Below are positions 24,158 through 35,131 of a DNA stretch of 64,000 nt, one piece after another (position 1 is the first letter of the stretch; each line of letters starts with the position of its first letter). Below the pieces are notes generated by a model that saw only the letters and a program-made list of their open reading frames with translations, ran no database searches and was not told the DNA's origin. The DNA is from Galerina marginata (lineage: Eukaryota; Basidiomycota; Agaricomycetes; Agaricales; Galerinaceae): positions 1,860,001 to 1,924,000 of the forward strand of contig JAECYW010000005.1 in NCBI GenBank assembly GCA_023014335.1, written 5' to 3'. The position numbers and the translations under genes were made by a program.

Positions 24158-26546
24158 AAGCAGCGCAAGTCGGATGTGGCGCGGCAGCTGCACTTGGAGA
24201 AGATGCAGATGCAAGCTCAACGGCAGCAGCAGGAGAAGGCTCAGCGACAACAACAGCAGCAGCAGCAGCAGCAGCAGCAGACGCAGTCCAAGTCCAGGTC
24301 CAGATCTAGGTCCAAGCAAACGCAGCTGCCGGCGTTGATGCACAGCTCGCTCCCTCCGAAACCAGCGCTTGCTGTTACCAATCCGAGTGCCGGTCATGGA
24401 CATGGACATGGACATAAAGGCGCTCAAGCCAAGGGGCAGGCTCGTGCTCCGACTGAAGGGCAGGGACAAGGGCAGGGGAAAGGGCAAATTTCGAGGCAGT
24501 TGCCACCTCATATGTCCCAATCCCAAGGACAGCTTCTGTCTCAGCAGCAGCTTTTCGCGCAAAGCCAGGCTCAGGGTCAAGGTCAATCCAAGGCGTCGGT
24601 TGCGCGGAACCCGAATCCGATGCCGCCTACTCCTGTTCGTTCTCAGCAGCAGCAGCAGCAACAGCCACAACAGGCTCAACGTCGGGCTCAGCCTGTTCCG
24701 CAAGCTAGGGCGGGTGTTGTACAGCAGCCACCTCAGCCTCAAGCTCAAGTTCAGTCACAAGCACCATCTCAACCTCAAGTTCAGTCACAAACAGCATCTC
24801 AACCTCAACCTCAACCTCAGCCCCCACAAGCAATAGTGCCTTCCGTGTCCTCGTCTTCCACCACATCCCAGTCTTCTTCATCTTCCTCCGCATCGGCATC
24901 GGCGCGGGCGGTACCGCCAGCCGCCGTCAGCTCGACGCCCTCTATATTTACATCCGCATCTACATCTACATTAGCTCCTTCGTCATTACCGTCTGAGCCC
25001 AAGGCGGTAAGAGGCGCGCCGACTCAGCCGAGCTTCGCGAAGCGCGCGCTGATGGCACGGCACAAGGAGCTTGAAGAGAAGATTGCGCGGAGTAAGTTGG
25101 AGTTGGAGGCGGCGCAGACTGCGGCCGGTGGGAGGGGTGTCGCCGCGGGTGCTGCATTGACGCCTGTGCCTACTCCTACGCCCACGCCCGTACCAGCGGC
25201 GCAGGTGCCGGTTCGGCCGTCGATGGACCTCGGCGAGAAGCAGGCGATGGAGGATCGGCTACGGAGGTTGGTGCTGCAGAGTCGGCGGGTGGGTCCGAGT
25301 GCCAATGCGAGCGCGGGTGCTTCACCTGTAGGGAGTCCGGTTGTGTCGGCGGTGGTTCCGACATTCGTGTCGGGATCAGCGTTGGCATCAGGGCCAGGAT
25401 CAGCCCGAGGAACAACACCAGCGCCAGTATCGGGATCAACGTCATCATTAGGATCATCATTATCATCAATAACGGCGGAACCAGTATCAAGCGCAACTCC
25501 AGCACTACCTCGACCAGGATTCGTATCAGCACTTTCATCAGCAGCATCAGGTGCTGAGGCAGACACTGTGACTGAGGAGGAGAAGCCAAGTGTAGACGCA
25601 AACCGAAAGCCGATGATCTCAGTCTCTTCACATAGCTTTTCGCTGGAGGATATGGCGATATCATTTATTACACAGACGATCGAGACAATGAAGTCGCAGC
25701 CCCTGCTCCAAGCTCAGCCGCCGGGTGCCTCAGTTCCGCCATCTGTATCTGCTACTTCTACTTCTACTCTTACTCCTACCCCCACATCTACCCCTATTCC
25801 TATATCTACTCCAGTCCCGGTTCCAATTGCGGCTACAGGTGTAGCTGGAAGTGGAAGTGCAATATCGACTGCGAAACATGGGTCACAAGTACAAGGACAA
25901 GGACAAGTACATCAACAGCCGTATCAGTATCAGCAGCAGCAATACCATCATCAACATCATCAGCAGAATCAGCAGAATCAGACCCAATATGATGTGAAGC
26001 AGGAGCTGGCCGCGAAGCAGCAGCGGCTGGAGCAGCATATCGCGGAGACGAAGACGCTAATGGCGCAGCTGTCGCAGGCGCGGACCAAGGAGGAGAAGGA
26101 GCGTACTTTGAAGGTTATGAGGGAGAAGAGCCGGTGCGTTTTTTGTTTTGAATTTTTATTGGGCGTCGGGTGTCGTGCAGAATGCTGAATACTTTTTAAT
26201 TTTCTTTCTTTCTTTCTTTTTTCTTTGTTTTGATTTGGCTGTTCTCTGGGTGGCGTTGCGTTGTTTGTTCCTCTTTTATTTTTATTTCTCGCAATTTTTT
26301 GTTATTATTAGGTTGTTCGAAGAAGAAACAAAGGCACAAGCAGTGGCGGCCTCAGCACCTAGATCATCGAAGAACATCAATAATATCAATACAAACACCG
26401 CATCTGTATTCAGTCGAACTCAGTCGACAACGACAACGCAGCAGTTCTTCGTATCCCGGTGGCCTGGAACTCAACATGACGCTGGTGTTTTGATCTTGAG
26501 CGATGACGAAGATGAAGATGACGAGCAAGCTGAAGATGACTATTAA
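20985..26546 (+). CDS. Large low-complexity protein (1,776 aa) with an RRM-like segment
   Basis: Three exons (20985-21099, 21153-26133, 26312-26546) join in frame. The N-terminus has an acidic SPIAIDDSEDE stretch, then a basic KKAKKRRRKADRLAREEAR region resembling a nuclear localisation signal. At about residues 400-450 (ARTLVMEQLPKTHRHAEFVY ... VRLFIDVQGAKALVEF ... ELARRAWGSPRL) the strand-helix pattern resembles an RNA-recognition fold, with the equivalents of RNP2 and RNP1 weak. A highly charged helix with KKERKARLAREREEKRAREA follows. Most of the rest is repeats: Met/Gly (MPMSMPMPMG), Asn/Ser, poly-Gln, Gly-Gln and Ser/Thr/Pro tracts. A coiled coil (KQELAAKQQRLEQHIAETK) and an acidic end (SDDEDEDDEQAEDDY) close it. 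An RNA-linked, condensate-forming nuclear role is inference. The gene is divergent from PIG-L. Confidence 0.78.
26201..26230. repeat. (TTTC)n microsatellite inside an intron
   Basis: A pyrimidine-rich run of TTTC units within the second intron (26134-26311) of the preceding gene. This intron, at 178 nt, is about three times longer than most in the window. Confidence 0.7.
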
Positions 26547-28885
26547 ATCTGGTGGCCCGAATTGGTGTGGAACGCAGCATTTTTTTTCTATTTTATCCTG
26601 GAACATACTTTTTCCCCCTTTGGGGGGTGCGACCTGGTCGGGTTGGTGCGATTGGGGTCGGATTTGTGAGGAGGATACTGCCTCAGTCATGGGCCTCAGG
26701 TGTGTTACTATTAATCCTACATGGTCGACAGGGCTTGGTGGAGTGATGGTTTCATGCAGTTGGGTCGGTTTACGGTTTGCTGGCTAGTGTGGTGTCACAA
26801 TTGCCGTATCATTCAAGTTACAGGCAGCAACTTGAAGTAAAAATGTGTATCTCCTCTCTCTTTTCGAACCCGCGGTCACGTTTTTTTCTAAAATTGCAGT
26901 TCAGGGGGAGACGCCTTTGAGTGTCTTCATCTGGGCAGTAGCAAGGTGAGTGGCTACTTGGTGGTCTGCTTGGATGATCGCTCGTTGACTTTTGTTTTTG
27001 TTTTATTTCTGTTCTAGAAATTGTTCATTTTCGATGCATGGTCGGCTGAGGACGCCCGCTCGCCCGAAGCCAGCCTTCACGGTTGTGAAATAGAACAAAC
27101 CGCTTGTGTGTAAGTAATGGCAAGAGAGTGATGGGTTGAAACTCTTTGCCCGTTCCATCTATCCCTGCCTTCCTACCCCGTTACCCTGATTCTCATTCTC
27201 GTTTGCATTTTGTTTCTTCATTCGGATTTGTCTATTCTGATTCTTATTTCTCTCTGTTTCTTCGTGCTCGGGAAACCGGTGAGTCGGCTATGGTGGACGT
27301 GGTGTTCATCATAGTTGGCAGTTTCGGTTTCTTACATTCATTCGCCTTCTTTCTGGAACATGTCATTATTTGAATTCATTTCAATATCTGTTACATTCTG
27401 TACTGAATCTGATGCTGCTTTTACTCGGATGTGTGTGTGGCCCTCTTGAATGCGTCAAGTTTTTGCGCCCAACGGCAAATGTACCCCGTTTGTTGATGCG
27501 CTGAAGGACGATCATTTCTCTCGTCGGTAAATGTGAGAAGAATTCTGTATTCAGGTTCAAGTCTTTGCAGGGAGGCGATGCTTTGCACATGCGCAAATTT
27601 GGTGGGTTGAACGCAAGAAGATCCACGAAGCTGTGAATTGCGGGTTAATTTGCTCGAGCTGAGGTCGGGAGTTGGACAACAGCGATATCCGTTCTGCAGT
27701 AGTGACAGCTCAAAGTGAGGGGAATTGGGACAGGAATTGGAATTTTTGAAATAAGTTGTCATGGTGTTGTTCAGCCTCCCTTCAGTTCGTACCACGTCTT
27801 TGAATTAAGTCCGAGGTGGTATCTCTGACCATTCAGCTTCGGTACGAATAACAATTTCAAAAGACGAGTATGTGGAGCATGCTTCAAAACCTTCTGGCTA
27901 TGCGAGAGCTGGGAACTCGCTACCACGCGATACGGGAGTGTACGAGTCAGGCATGGGCTCGGGGCATTCACCTTTTGAAATCCTATGTCAGATCTAAAGA
28001 TGACATCTCCTTCGGTTTTGAGTTTGGAATACCACAATTGCAAGTCGTCGGAGTCATAGATTGTACTTGACTCGATACATCTCTTCAAAGCCGTGAGATG
28101 GCGTCTCAGCACGAACAAAGAACACATTATGAATCGATCGGATGGATGCACGTAAACAATTGCTGGTAAAGTTTGGAAATGGAGAACTTACTTTCTGAAG
28201 ATGAGGCTCGAAGTTTGAACAGGTTACTGAGCGCCCGTCATTTCAATAAGGTTAAGGATCAAGCATCTTTGATCCCTCATCGGCGCATCCTTATGGGCGT
28301 AAGGTGCCTATAGCAATGGGCATATGCCCTCGTCGTCGTTCAGCACGTTGCGCATCTGGGGATTCCTCCGTTGCTGGGCCTCAGCACGAAGCCGGAGGCA
28401 AATAATTAATAAGCGGTAGTCGGTATCATGTTAATCCATGTCGTCGTCAATCAGATTCATAATGGTGCTGACCACAGTGGCAGTTTCTGACGCATAAACA
28501 AGTATCCAGGACGCCGTCTGACTCGGAGCAAGTCAGGCTGAGTGGTAAGTTTACACACGTCCGTAACTTGAACCAATGAACACCTTCTCTCTCGTTTCCC
28601 AGATTCCCAAAAACTGTTCCTTTGAAGGGTTTCAAATACTGAAAAATAATTTTGCATAAGCAAGCCTTTCCTCGATAAGAGTTGTGGATCCACATAGGCT
28701 CAAGGTGCTAGAACTTGCCAGAAGAGAGGTCCAGATAAGGCTGTGTGTGGGTGAGTGTAAAGAGCGGAGCTGACTAAGCGGGCGTGTGTATCTTTACAAA
28801 ATAGAAGCCAAACAAGAGGCTCTGCAGCTTATCCCTTGACCACCACCAGCTGGTCTCCGTCCTCGCCACATTTCCTGTTTTATTG
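26547..28885. other. Long intergenic region
   Basis: About 2.3 kb. Two exon-like blocks with good borders occur at about 26899-26946 (preceded by TTGCAG, followed by GTGAGT) and 27019-27114 (preceded by TGTTCTAG), open in two different frames; they could be a spliced untranslated tail or a non-coding RNA. Other open frames (27421-27795, 27771-28151 minus) have no motif. The right end should contain the E2 promoter. Confidence 0.4.
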
Positions 28886-29071
28886 GTAAGTCCTCCCGTT
28901 TCTCATTCCGATCTCTCTGGCTGATCGTATGCTCAACTTTCTGCTATCGCCCTTCAATCCTGCCCTTTTACTCTGCTTCAACGGTTGCTCTATCACCATG
29001 AATCGTTTTCATGATCTCGTGCGATCCAAATGGTGGCGCAGTTTCTCACCTTCAGTCTTTGAAGCTTCTAG
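28886..29071 (+). other. Probable intron in the 5' untranslated region of the E2 gene
   Basis: GTAAGT at 28886 and a pyrimidine-containing acceptor ending in CTTCTAG at 29071, six bases before the ATG at 29078. The interval lacks coding character. Leader introns are frequent in highly expressed fungal genes. Inferred from splice motifs only. Confidence 0.5.
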
Positions 29072-29077
29072 TTATCA

Positions 29078-29783
<706 letters not shown>

Positions 29784-30168
29784 AAGTCACTCTTTGTCTG
29801 AAAGTGAAGCTGTCTTTACACAGATCAAGGTGTCTAGATCAGGCTAGTGTACTTTGTAAATATACATATCATGTCTTCGGCCGCCTCAATTCTCTTTCTG
29901 TCTTGTAGTAATCACTTTGGGCATTCCTTCAATAGCATATCATCGCAATCGCTCAGTGTAAACGCTATCTTCTGTTCGTGAATAAAGAATCCCTTTTTGT
30001 AATATCAATGTCAAGCCCTGACCTAAGTCCAATCTATCTCCGAACATATCTCGGTGAAAGCAATCATTGTCATCGGGCACGATGACCAGGTAAACAATCG
30101 AAATTTGAATAGAGTACGATGGGGAAAATTCGGTTTCGCCTTGCATTCGACGCTTTCTGCTCTGCAGT

Positions 30169-30202
30169 CACTGTGGGTAGTAAAAGCACTTATAATCAGT
30201 GT
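30169..30202 (+). repeat. Left terminal inverted repeat
   Basis: Begins CACTGTGGGTAGTAAAAGCA. It matches the complement of the right end at 31 of 34 positions, differing at positions 10, 13 and 23. It is preceded directly by CAGT. Confidence 0.9.
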
Positions 30203-30210
30203 ACTTGACA

Positions 30211-30386
30211 CTCATGTCATGTCAAAGTAGTGTTTCGACACTCATCTTGAGTGCCGACAAAATGAGTGTCACCGACACTCATCTAAAACGTTCGAAAATG
30301 AGTGTCTCGGACACTCAATCCTGATCCAAAAAATAATGAGTGTTTAATTCACTTGTCCCGCCACAAGTGAGTGCCGTTTTCACTCA
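30211..30386. repeat. Left subterminal array of GACACTCAT/ATGAGTGTC units
   Basis: Several copies of the 9-bp unit GACACTCAT or its complement occur in both orientations, some fused into longer palindromes such as GACACTCATCTTGAGTG (30237-30253). The same unit recurs at the right end of the element only. Confidence 0.85.
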
Positions 30387-31860
30387 TTATATCCTGAGTT
30401 GTTTCACGGTTAAAAGGTTTGTTGCATCGGCCGCTTACGGCCTCCTGATGCGCTTTATAGAAATAAAAGTACTCTACACACATTGTTTGGGTCGCGAACA
30501 TCTACATGAGAATATACTCTAGTCATTGTCAGACTTTGATTAACTGTCGTTCCCAGAGAACTCCGTCTGAGTACTACAATACTACCCTTTCGCCCCCGAG
30601 TGGAAGCACACCCAACAACGGCAGATATTACTCGAACGTCCATAACTACTGGCACGGTGGTGTAGCTGTGGTCGGATAGCGGCTGGGCAGAGGTAGGCAA
30701 ATAAGGCCTCGCCGATGCACCCAAGACGTCGACTGACGTGTGGGAGACCATCTGTGAGGGTTTATGTACCGTGCCAACTAATCATGACAGAAGGGTAACA
30801 TAGTGCCTGCTCCAAAAAATGACAGTACTGGCTTGTTGACGGTTTGTTGCAACTGCAACAATAACCGCTGCAAAGGTCAATGCTCTTGCACGTCGCGCAT
30901 CACCAGGGATGTGTCAGCACCATGGTGTTCGTGTTGTCGAGAAACCAGAGGAATCGAGAGTAACCGCGCTAGCAGGAGGAAGCGGCGGGGTGTAACGAGC
31001 AATGCCCTGTATGGAAAATGAAAGGGTGAGTAAGTAACTACGTATGACCTGCGTTGTGAATGGGGGCTGTAACGTACCGGGCACCTCTGCCTCGGCATTC
31101 TTGTGCTACCACATTACCACACGTCATGCTTTTGAGGTTGTCATTGTCATGGTTTTCGGCAGGTGGCTGGAGCGGAGGTTGAGTTTGAGGATGCAACGGT
31201 GGTGGGAGGAAAAGAAGCTGGATTATTGAAGTCGTGAAATCGCTACGTATCGTGATTAGACTCGAACTGCGATGCCGCATGCCGAAGATACCCTGCTACC
31301 CGCTTCACAAATACAGGGTTGGTGAGGGTACATATTTTCATACCCGTACTCGCACCCTCGCTTACCCGTGGACCATACCTGCAACTGTTTCCGTACTTGT
31401 GTCGGTCACCAGCAAGACAAGACAATCCCGGGTAAGAAAACCTGACATTGCAAAATTTTAGCGAACAAAAGCAAGAGTTAAAAAGTTAAAGCCTAAAAGC
31501 GGCTAAGTGCTCGATTTTGTGGTGATGCAACAGTTAGCCCACCTTGAATGGAAGCAGTCACCACTGCTGTGCAGCGGTTGTCAACATTCGTCCTGCGGGG
31601 AGCCGGCGTCCTTTAGAGTGAAAGCTGAGCATAGCCAGAGGAGTGGTGCAGTTGTGAATATATGCTGTGAGTAGGTCGGATTGTGGCACTGGTGCAGTAG
31701 GATGGTCAATGAACGAAGGAGTCAACCAAGAGTCGACACAACTTAGAGAGTTGAACTTCAGCTCACGGATGACGTCATGTGACAATTGTAAGTGTCACGT
31801 CGCTGTGATGTGATTGTTTTACCGGACCGGAACGCGCTGTCCCTCTCTCTTCAACCACCA

Positions 31861-32180
31861 GGTCCCTCTCCGGCAAGATTGACATCGTCGAAGCACTTGG
31901 CAACGCCCTCTCCTACCCCGCGCAGGTCAATAACGTCGACCGCTTCACCCTCACCTACGGGCCCTTCCCCGCCCTCCTGCACGAGATCTACGGCAGGTTC
32001 GCCATCAAACGCTCGCCCTCCCGCAACCATCGCCTTGTATCCCCTGCGCGCGGGTTTCTAATGCGCCTGCCATTTACGCAGCTGCTTCTTCTTTCCTGGG
32101 TGCCCTTCTTTGTAGGTTGAGAATGAGGCTATGGTGGCTAGTGCCGTCGCTGAGTTGGCTGGTTTGGCCAATAATAATAG
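31861..32180 (+). pseudogene. Apparently captured host gene fragment inside the transposon
   Basis: A GC-rich, codon-biased block preceded by an acceptor-like CCACCAG reads SLSGKIDIVEALGNALSYPA, VNNVDRFTLTYGPFPALLHE and IYGRFAIKR. A second exon-like piece at 32116-32180, bordered by TTTGTAG and GTTAGT, reads VENEAMVASAVAELAGLANN. Base composition and splice-like borders differ from the surrounding AT-rich element. There is no start, no stop and no complete domain, so I treat it as a fragment. I do not recognise the parent protein. Confidence 0.5.
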
Positions 32181-32430
32181 GTTAGTCCTCGACTTCGGGA
32201 AAATTTCTCTACGATTCAGCCCTTATATTTTTGTATGGAAATAGCGTCGACTAGGATCTTAATTGGTAAGCTCGTCTTCGTTACAGAGACGCTTATACTT
32301 ACACAAAGCTACGGTTTCCAGTGAGCTCACAGGTAAAGGTCTAATATGACATATTTTGTGTCAATCCTGGCCACTTCCGTTCATCCACCTGGTACCAATC
32401 AGTACGTCCATTCCAGTCTTCCTCCAACAT

Positions 32431-32502
32431 TATTAGCACGCATATATTTACCCAAAACCTTCTTCGAGCAGTATTAACGCGCATATATTTACCCAAAGGC
32501 CT
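32431..32502. repeat. Short tandem duplication within the transposon
   Basis: Two direct copies of about 31 bp, at 32431-32460 and 32472-32502, share the core CGCATATATTTACCCAAA and differ at a few positions. Confidence 0.75.
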
Positions 32503-33228
32503 TAAACACTCGATGTTAGTGATTTTCCACCTGTAAGTCATATTCTGTGATCGTGATTTTTGCGTTGATCTCATGCTATCTGGCCGGCGCAAACTTCGAA
32601 GGCTTGGAAGACATCAGTTGCAGTGAAAAAAGAAGGCCAGTGTATAACTTTCCTCTTACCGCGTATTCTTGACCGCTATGTCACAGACCACCAAGCGGCG
32701 GGTGCCTGCGCGTGATCCTGACGACGAGAAACGCAAGAAAGCAACTCGGCAGACCACGCTCAAGCATGATCATATGAATAAATCCGAAGCCGCATTACGA
32801 AAGCCTGAGCTTACATCTCACGGTCTGATTCCATACACCTCGTTTCTTCGTCAACAATACTGACCTTCGTATGACCAGCACTGCTTCGCATCCGCCAAAT
32901 TGCTAACATAAAGACTATTATTTTTGCTCTTGTATTCCTGCATCGTGAGTTCGTCTTCCTGCTCCTAGTATCTAGTTTTTCCTATGCTAGATCTGCTACG
33001 TTTCCACTTGCTATTCCTGTCCAGCTTGCTCCAGCCTCTTCGGCCAGGCTTGGAGGCTTCCAGTATGTTTGTTACGCCTTTTTGTACCACCATTCCGCAA
33101 TGCAATCAATGGATTACTAGAGTGTCGCTACGAGTGAAACTGAAGTGTATTAAATATGACAAGATGAGTGACAAAAACAACGTACAATGAGTGTGCTACA
33201 GTCACGGCAGAATGAGTGTTCATAGTGT

Positions 33229-33379
33229 GAAATGAGCGGAAAATGCACTCAAGATGAGTGTCGATGACACTCATCTTGAGTGAAAATGTCGCCTCGGTGT
33301 GATTTTCGCACTCAAGATGAGTGTTTTCCGACACTCATCTTAAGTGACCTTATGACACTCAGCACTCATGATGAGTGTC
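33229..33379. repeat. Right subterminal array of palindromic units
   Basis: Repeats of CACTCAAGATGAGTGTC and its complement GACACTCATCTTGAGTG, arranged as back-to-back hairpins (for example 33246-33282 and 33309-33345). It mirrors the left array. Confidence 0.85.
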
Positions 33380-33406
33380 CTCAGCACGGATCCTACTGTG
33401 CTTCCA

Positions 33407-33440
33407 ACACTGATTATCAGTGCTTTTCCTTCCCACAGTG
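33407..33440 (-). repeat. Right terminal inverted repeat
   Basis: On the minus strand begins CACTGTGGGAAGGAAAAGCA and matches the left end at 31 of 34 positions. It is followed directly by CAGT, the same 4 bp as on the left. Confidence 0.9.
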
Positions 33441-33444
33441 CAGT

Positions 33445-34416
33445 TGAGCCTGATCCTGCTATCCAAAAAAATGATTTACCTCCGAGGCAGATACAGAACA
33501 ATTCGCATTTCTCTGTGCTGTTTGTAGCTGTTTCATTCCTACTCTGGATTGATTCTCGAACAGCAACTTCTATGTCATTGACTCGGAAGAAGGCGAGCCT
33601 CAGCCAGGCTGAGCCGCGGGCGCTAGCCCTGTCACACTCAAAATCCCCGGGGTTGACTTGGCGGTCACAGCGGGACAGTGACTCAGTCACTGACTCTTCA
33701 ACCAGCGGTGCCACCAGGGTGCCACCGTCAATGCGAGCTCAAGCTGAGCCTCTATCTAAGTCGTACCATTGAATTTTATTTGACAGCTAGAAATTCCAAT
33801 GTGGTGAGTCAAGAACAGTCACCCAAATTTTATTGTTACTTCCGACTCCGTGGTTCCGTGAAGTAAATTATCGGTCAGTAACGTCCGCCAGGGCTACCCA
33901 ACCGCCGATTCGCTGATCCTTAGGAAACATTTTCTAGACTTCTCAACATTAATACGAGCTCTTCCTGCAGAATCGACTGTTTAGATCTTGATTCGAGTCT
34001 GGTTATCCGATTTGTGCTCCCAAAATGCTATGCAAATGATCGCAACACAGCCGCATTGCCTCTGGCAAATACGTCCTTTTTACCCATGAACCAAACTCAC
34101 CCGTTTGTCCAAGTTCCGTTGCGTGTTTAGGGAATAGAGGTCAATCACTTACCTCAGAAACGTGGCTCGCGACTGATGACAGCATTTGCTATTCACGGCA
34201 TTGCGACGCTTACACGGCTCCAAACATGGACAGAACACCTTGAAGCCCTTTACCTCCCGTTTGGTTATCACCTCCTTACGTGGACCCACTTTAGGTCATG
34301 AAATCACGCTCCCATATAAACGGACGCGCTTTCCAATTTTCCTAGTCATTATCTTTTTGTTTTCCATTTGTTTCTCCTCCTTCACCGCAGATACCCCCCA
34401 TCTTTCCATTAGCGCC
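33445..34416. other. Intergenic region upstream of the DUF6593 gene
   Basis: About 1 kb. A possible TATA box (TATAAA, 34315-34320) lies about 100 bp before the next ATG. The open frame that continues upstream of 34417 to 34186 includes this box, so I treat that part as leader rather than coding. Nothing else was recognised. Confidence 0.5.
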
Positions 34417-35131
34417 ATGTACTCCACCAACCCATTTGAAAGCTGGTCAGAGTGTGGTCAAGGTCAATCTGCACACCAAGTCTGGAGCGGGAGTCATCCT
34501 CCTCCCTCCGTCTTTGGCGCCCTTCCTTACCCATCCGACGCGTCCGGGTTCACGACGTTCTATTTCACGTCATTTAATCCTAACATTCTGAACTGTACTG
34601 TCGTCGGACCGCAGGCTCAAGTCTATTATAGGATCGTGACGGACAATCACATGCCAGGATACACCGTCCTCAAGAACGCGGAGGGCAAGAACGTTTCGCT
34701 CATCGAATGGCAGACGCATCCGATGATAGAGATCCGCGGTCTCTTGACCAAGCAACATGTCAGGACCTGGCTCGGTCTGACCAGTGACAAGAGGTCGGTA
34801 AATTTTCTTAAAGCGCGTTAGGGTTGGATGCTATCTTTCTTTGCAGTTCTAGAACTATGTCCGTCAGAGGGATGGGGTACACTTGGGCTCCTCGTGATAA
34901 ATCCATTAACGTAAGTTGTACTGAATTTGTTTATTTATTCTGACATGAAACTGACTTTTACCGGTTTAGTTGTATGCTGGCGGACCACGAAACCCCACTT
35001 TCCTCGCTAGGGTCACTAGGGCAAACGGGGCCATCACCCTTGATATGACGCCCGATGCCATCCAACTCGGCCTGCTTGATTCTGTCGTCGCAGCTGCCTT
35101 CCTTCTGCAATGTGGACGGAACATAGACTAA
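34417..35131 (+). CDS. DUF6593-type basidiomycete protein
   Basis: Three exons (34417-34793, 34847-34910, 34970-35131) give 200 aa with an intact frame. The sequence shows a beta-rich pattern typical of these proteins: TTFYFTSFNPNILNCTVVGP, then VYYRIVTDNHMPGYTVLKNA, SLIEWQTHPMIEIRG, then RGMGYTWAPRDKSINLYAGG and a C-terminal DMTPDAIQLGLLDSVVAAAF helix. The family is frequent in mushroom genomes, has no known function, and its fold is thought to resemble tubby/scramblase-like barrels. The ATG at 34417 is chosen over an upstream in-frame start because a TATA box lies between them and the family usually starts just before the barrel. Confidence 0.75.

Larger units (their letters stand above)
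30169..33440. mobile_element. Non-autonomous TIR DNA transposon, 3,272 bp
   Basis: Both ends start CACTGTGGG and read inward as inverted repeats of 34 bp with 3 mismatches (30169-30202 against 33440-33407). They are flanked by the same 4 bp, CAGT, at 30165-30168 and 33441-33444, as expected for a target-site duplication. Inside each end lies an array of GACACTCAT/ATGAGTGTC palindromes. The interior has a Cys-rich open frame (30803-31021), a GC-rich block that looks like captured exons (31861-32180), a short tandem duplication (32431-32502) and short ORFs, but no transposase domain that I recognise. CACTG termini and subterminal repeats recall CACTA/EnSpm elements, but those duplicate 2-3 bp. 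Superfamily is left open. Mobilisation would need a transposase supplied elsewhere. Confidence 0.85.

Noticed and set aside
24029..24748. A 239-codon Leu-rich open frame on the minus strand
   Set aside because: It is the mirror of CAG/Gln and Gly-Gln repeats in the large plus-strand gene; the amino-acid bias comes from that repeat.
30169..33440. Assigning the transposon to the CACTA superfamily
   Set aside because: The CACTG ends fit, but the flanking duplication appears to be 4 bp and no transposase is visible; left unclassified.
33368..33772. A 134-codon frame across the right end of the transposon
   Set aside because: It runs through the terminal repeat and target site into flanking DNA, so it is not a unit of the element or of the host.
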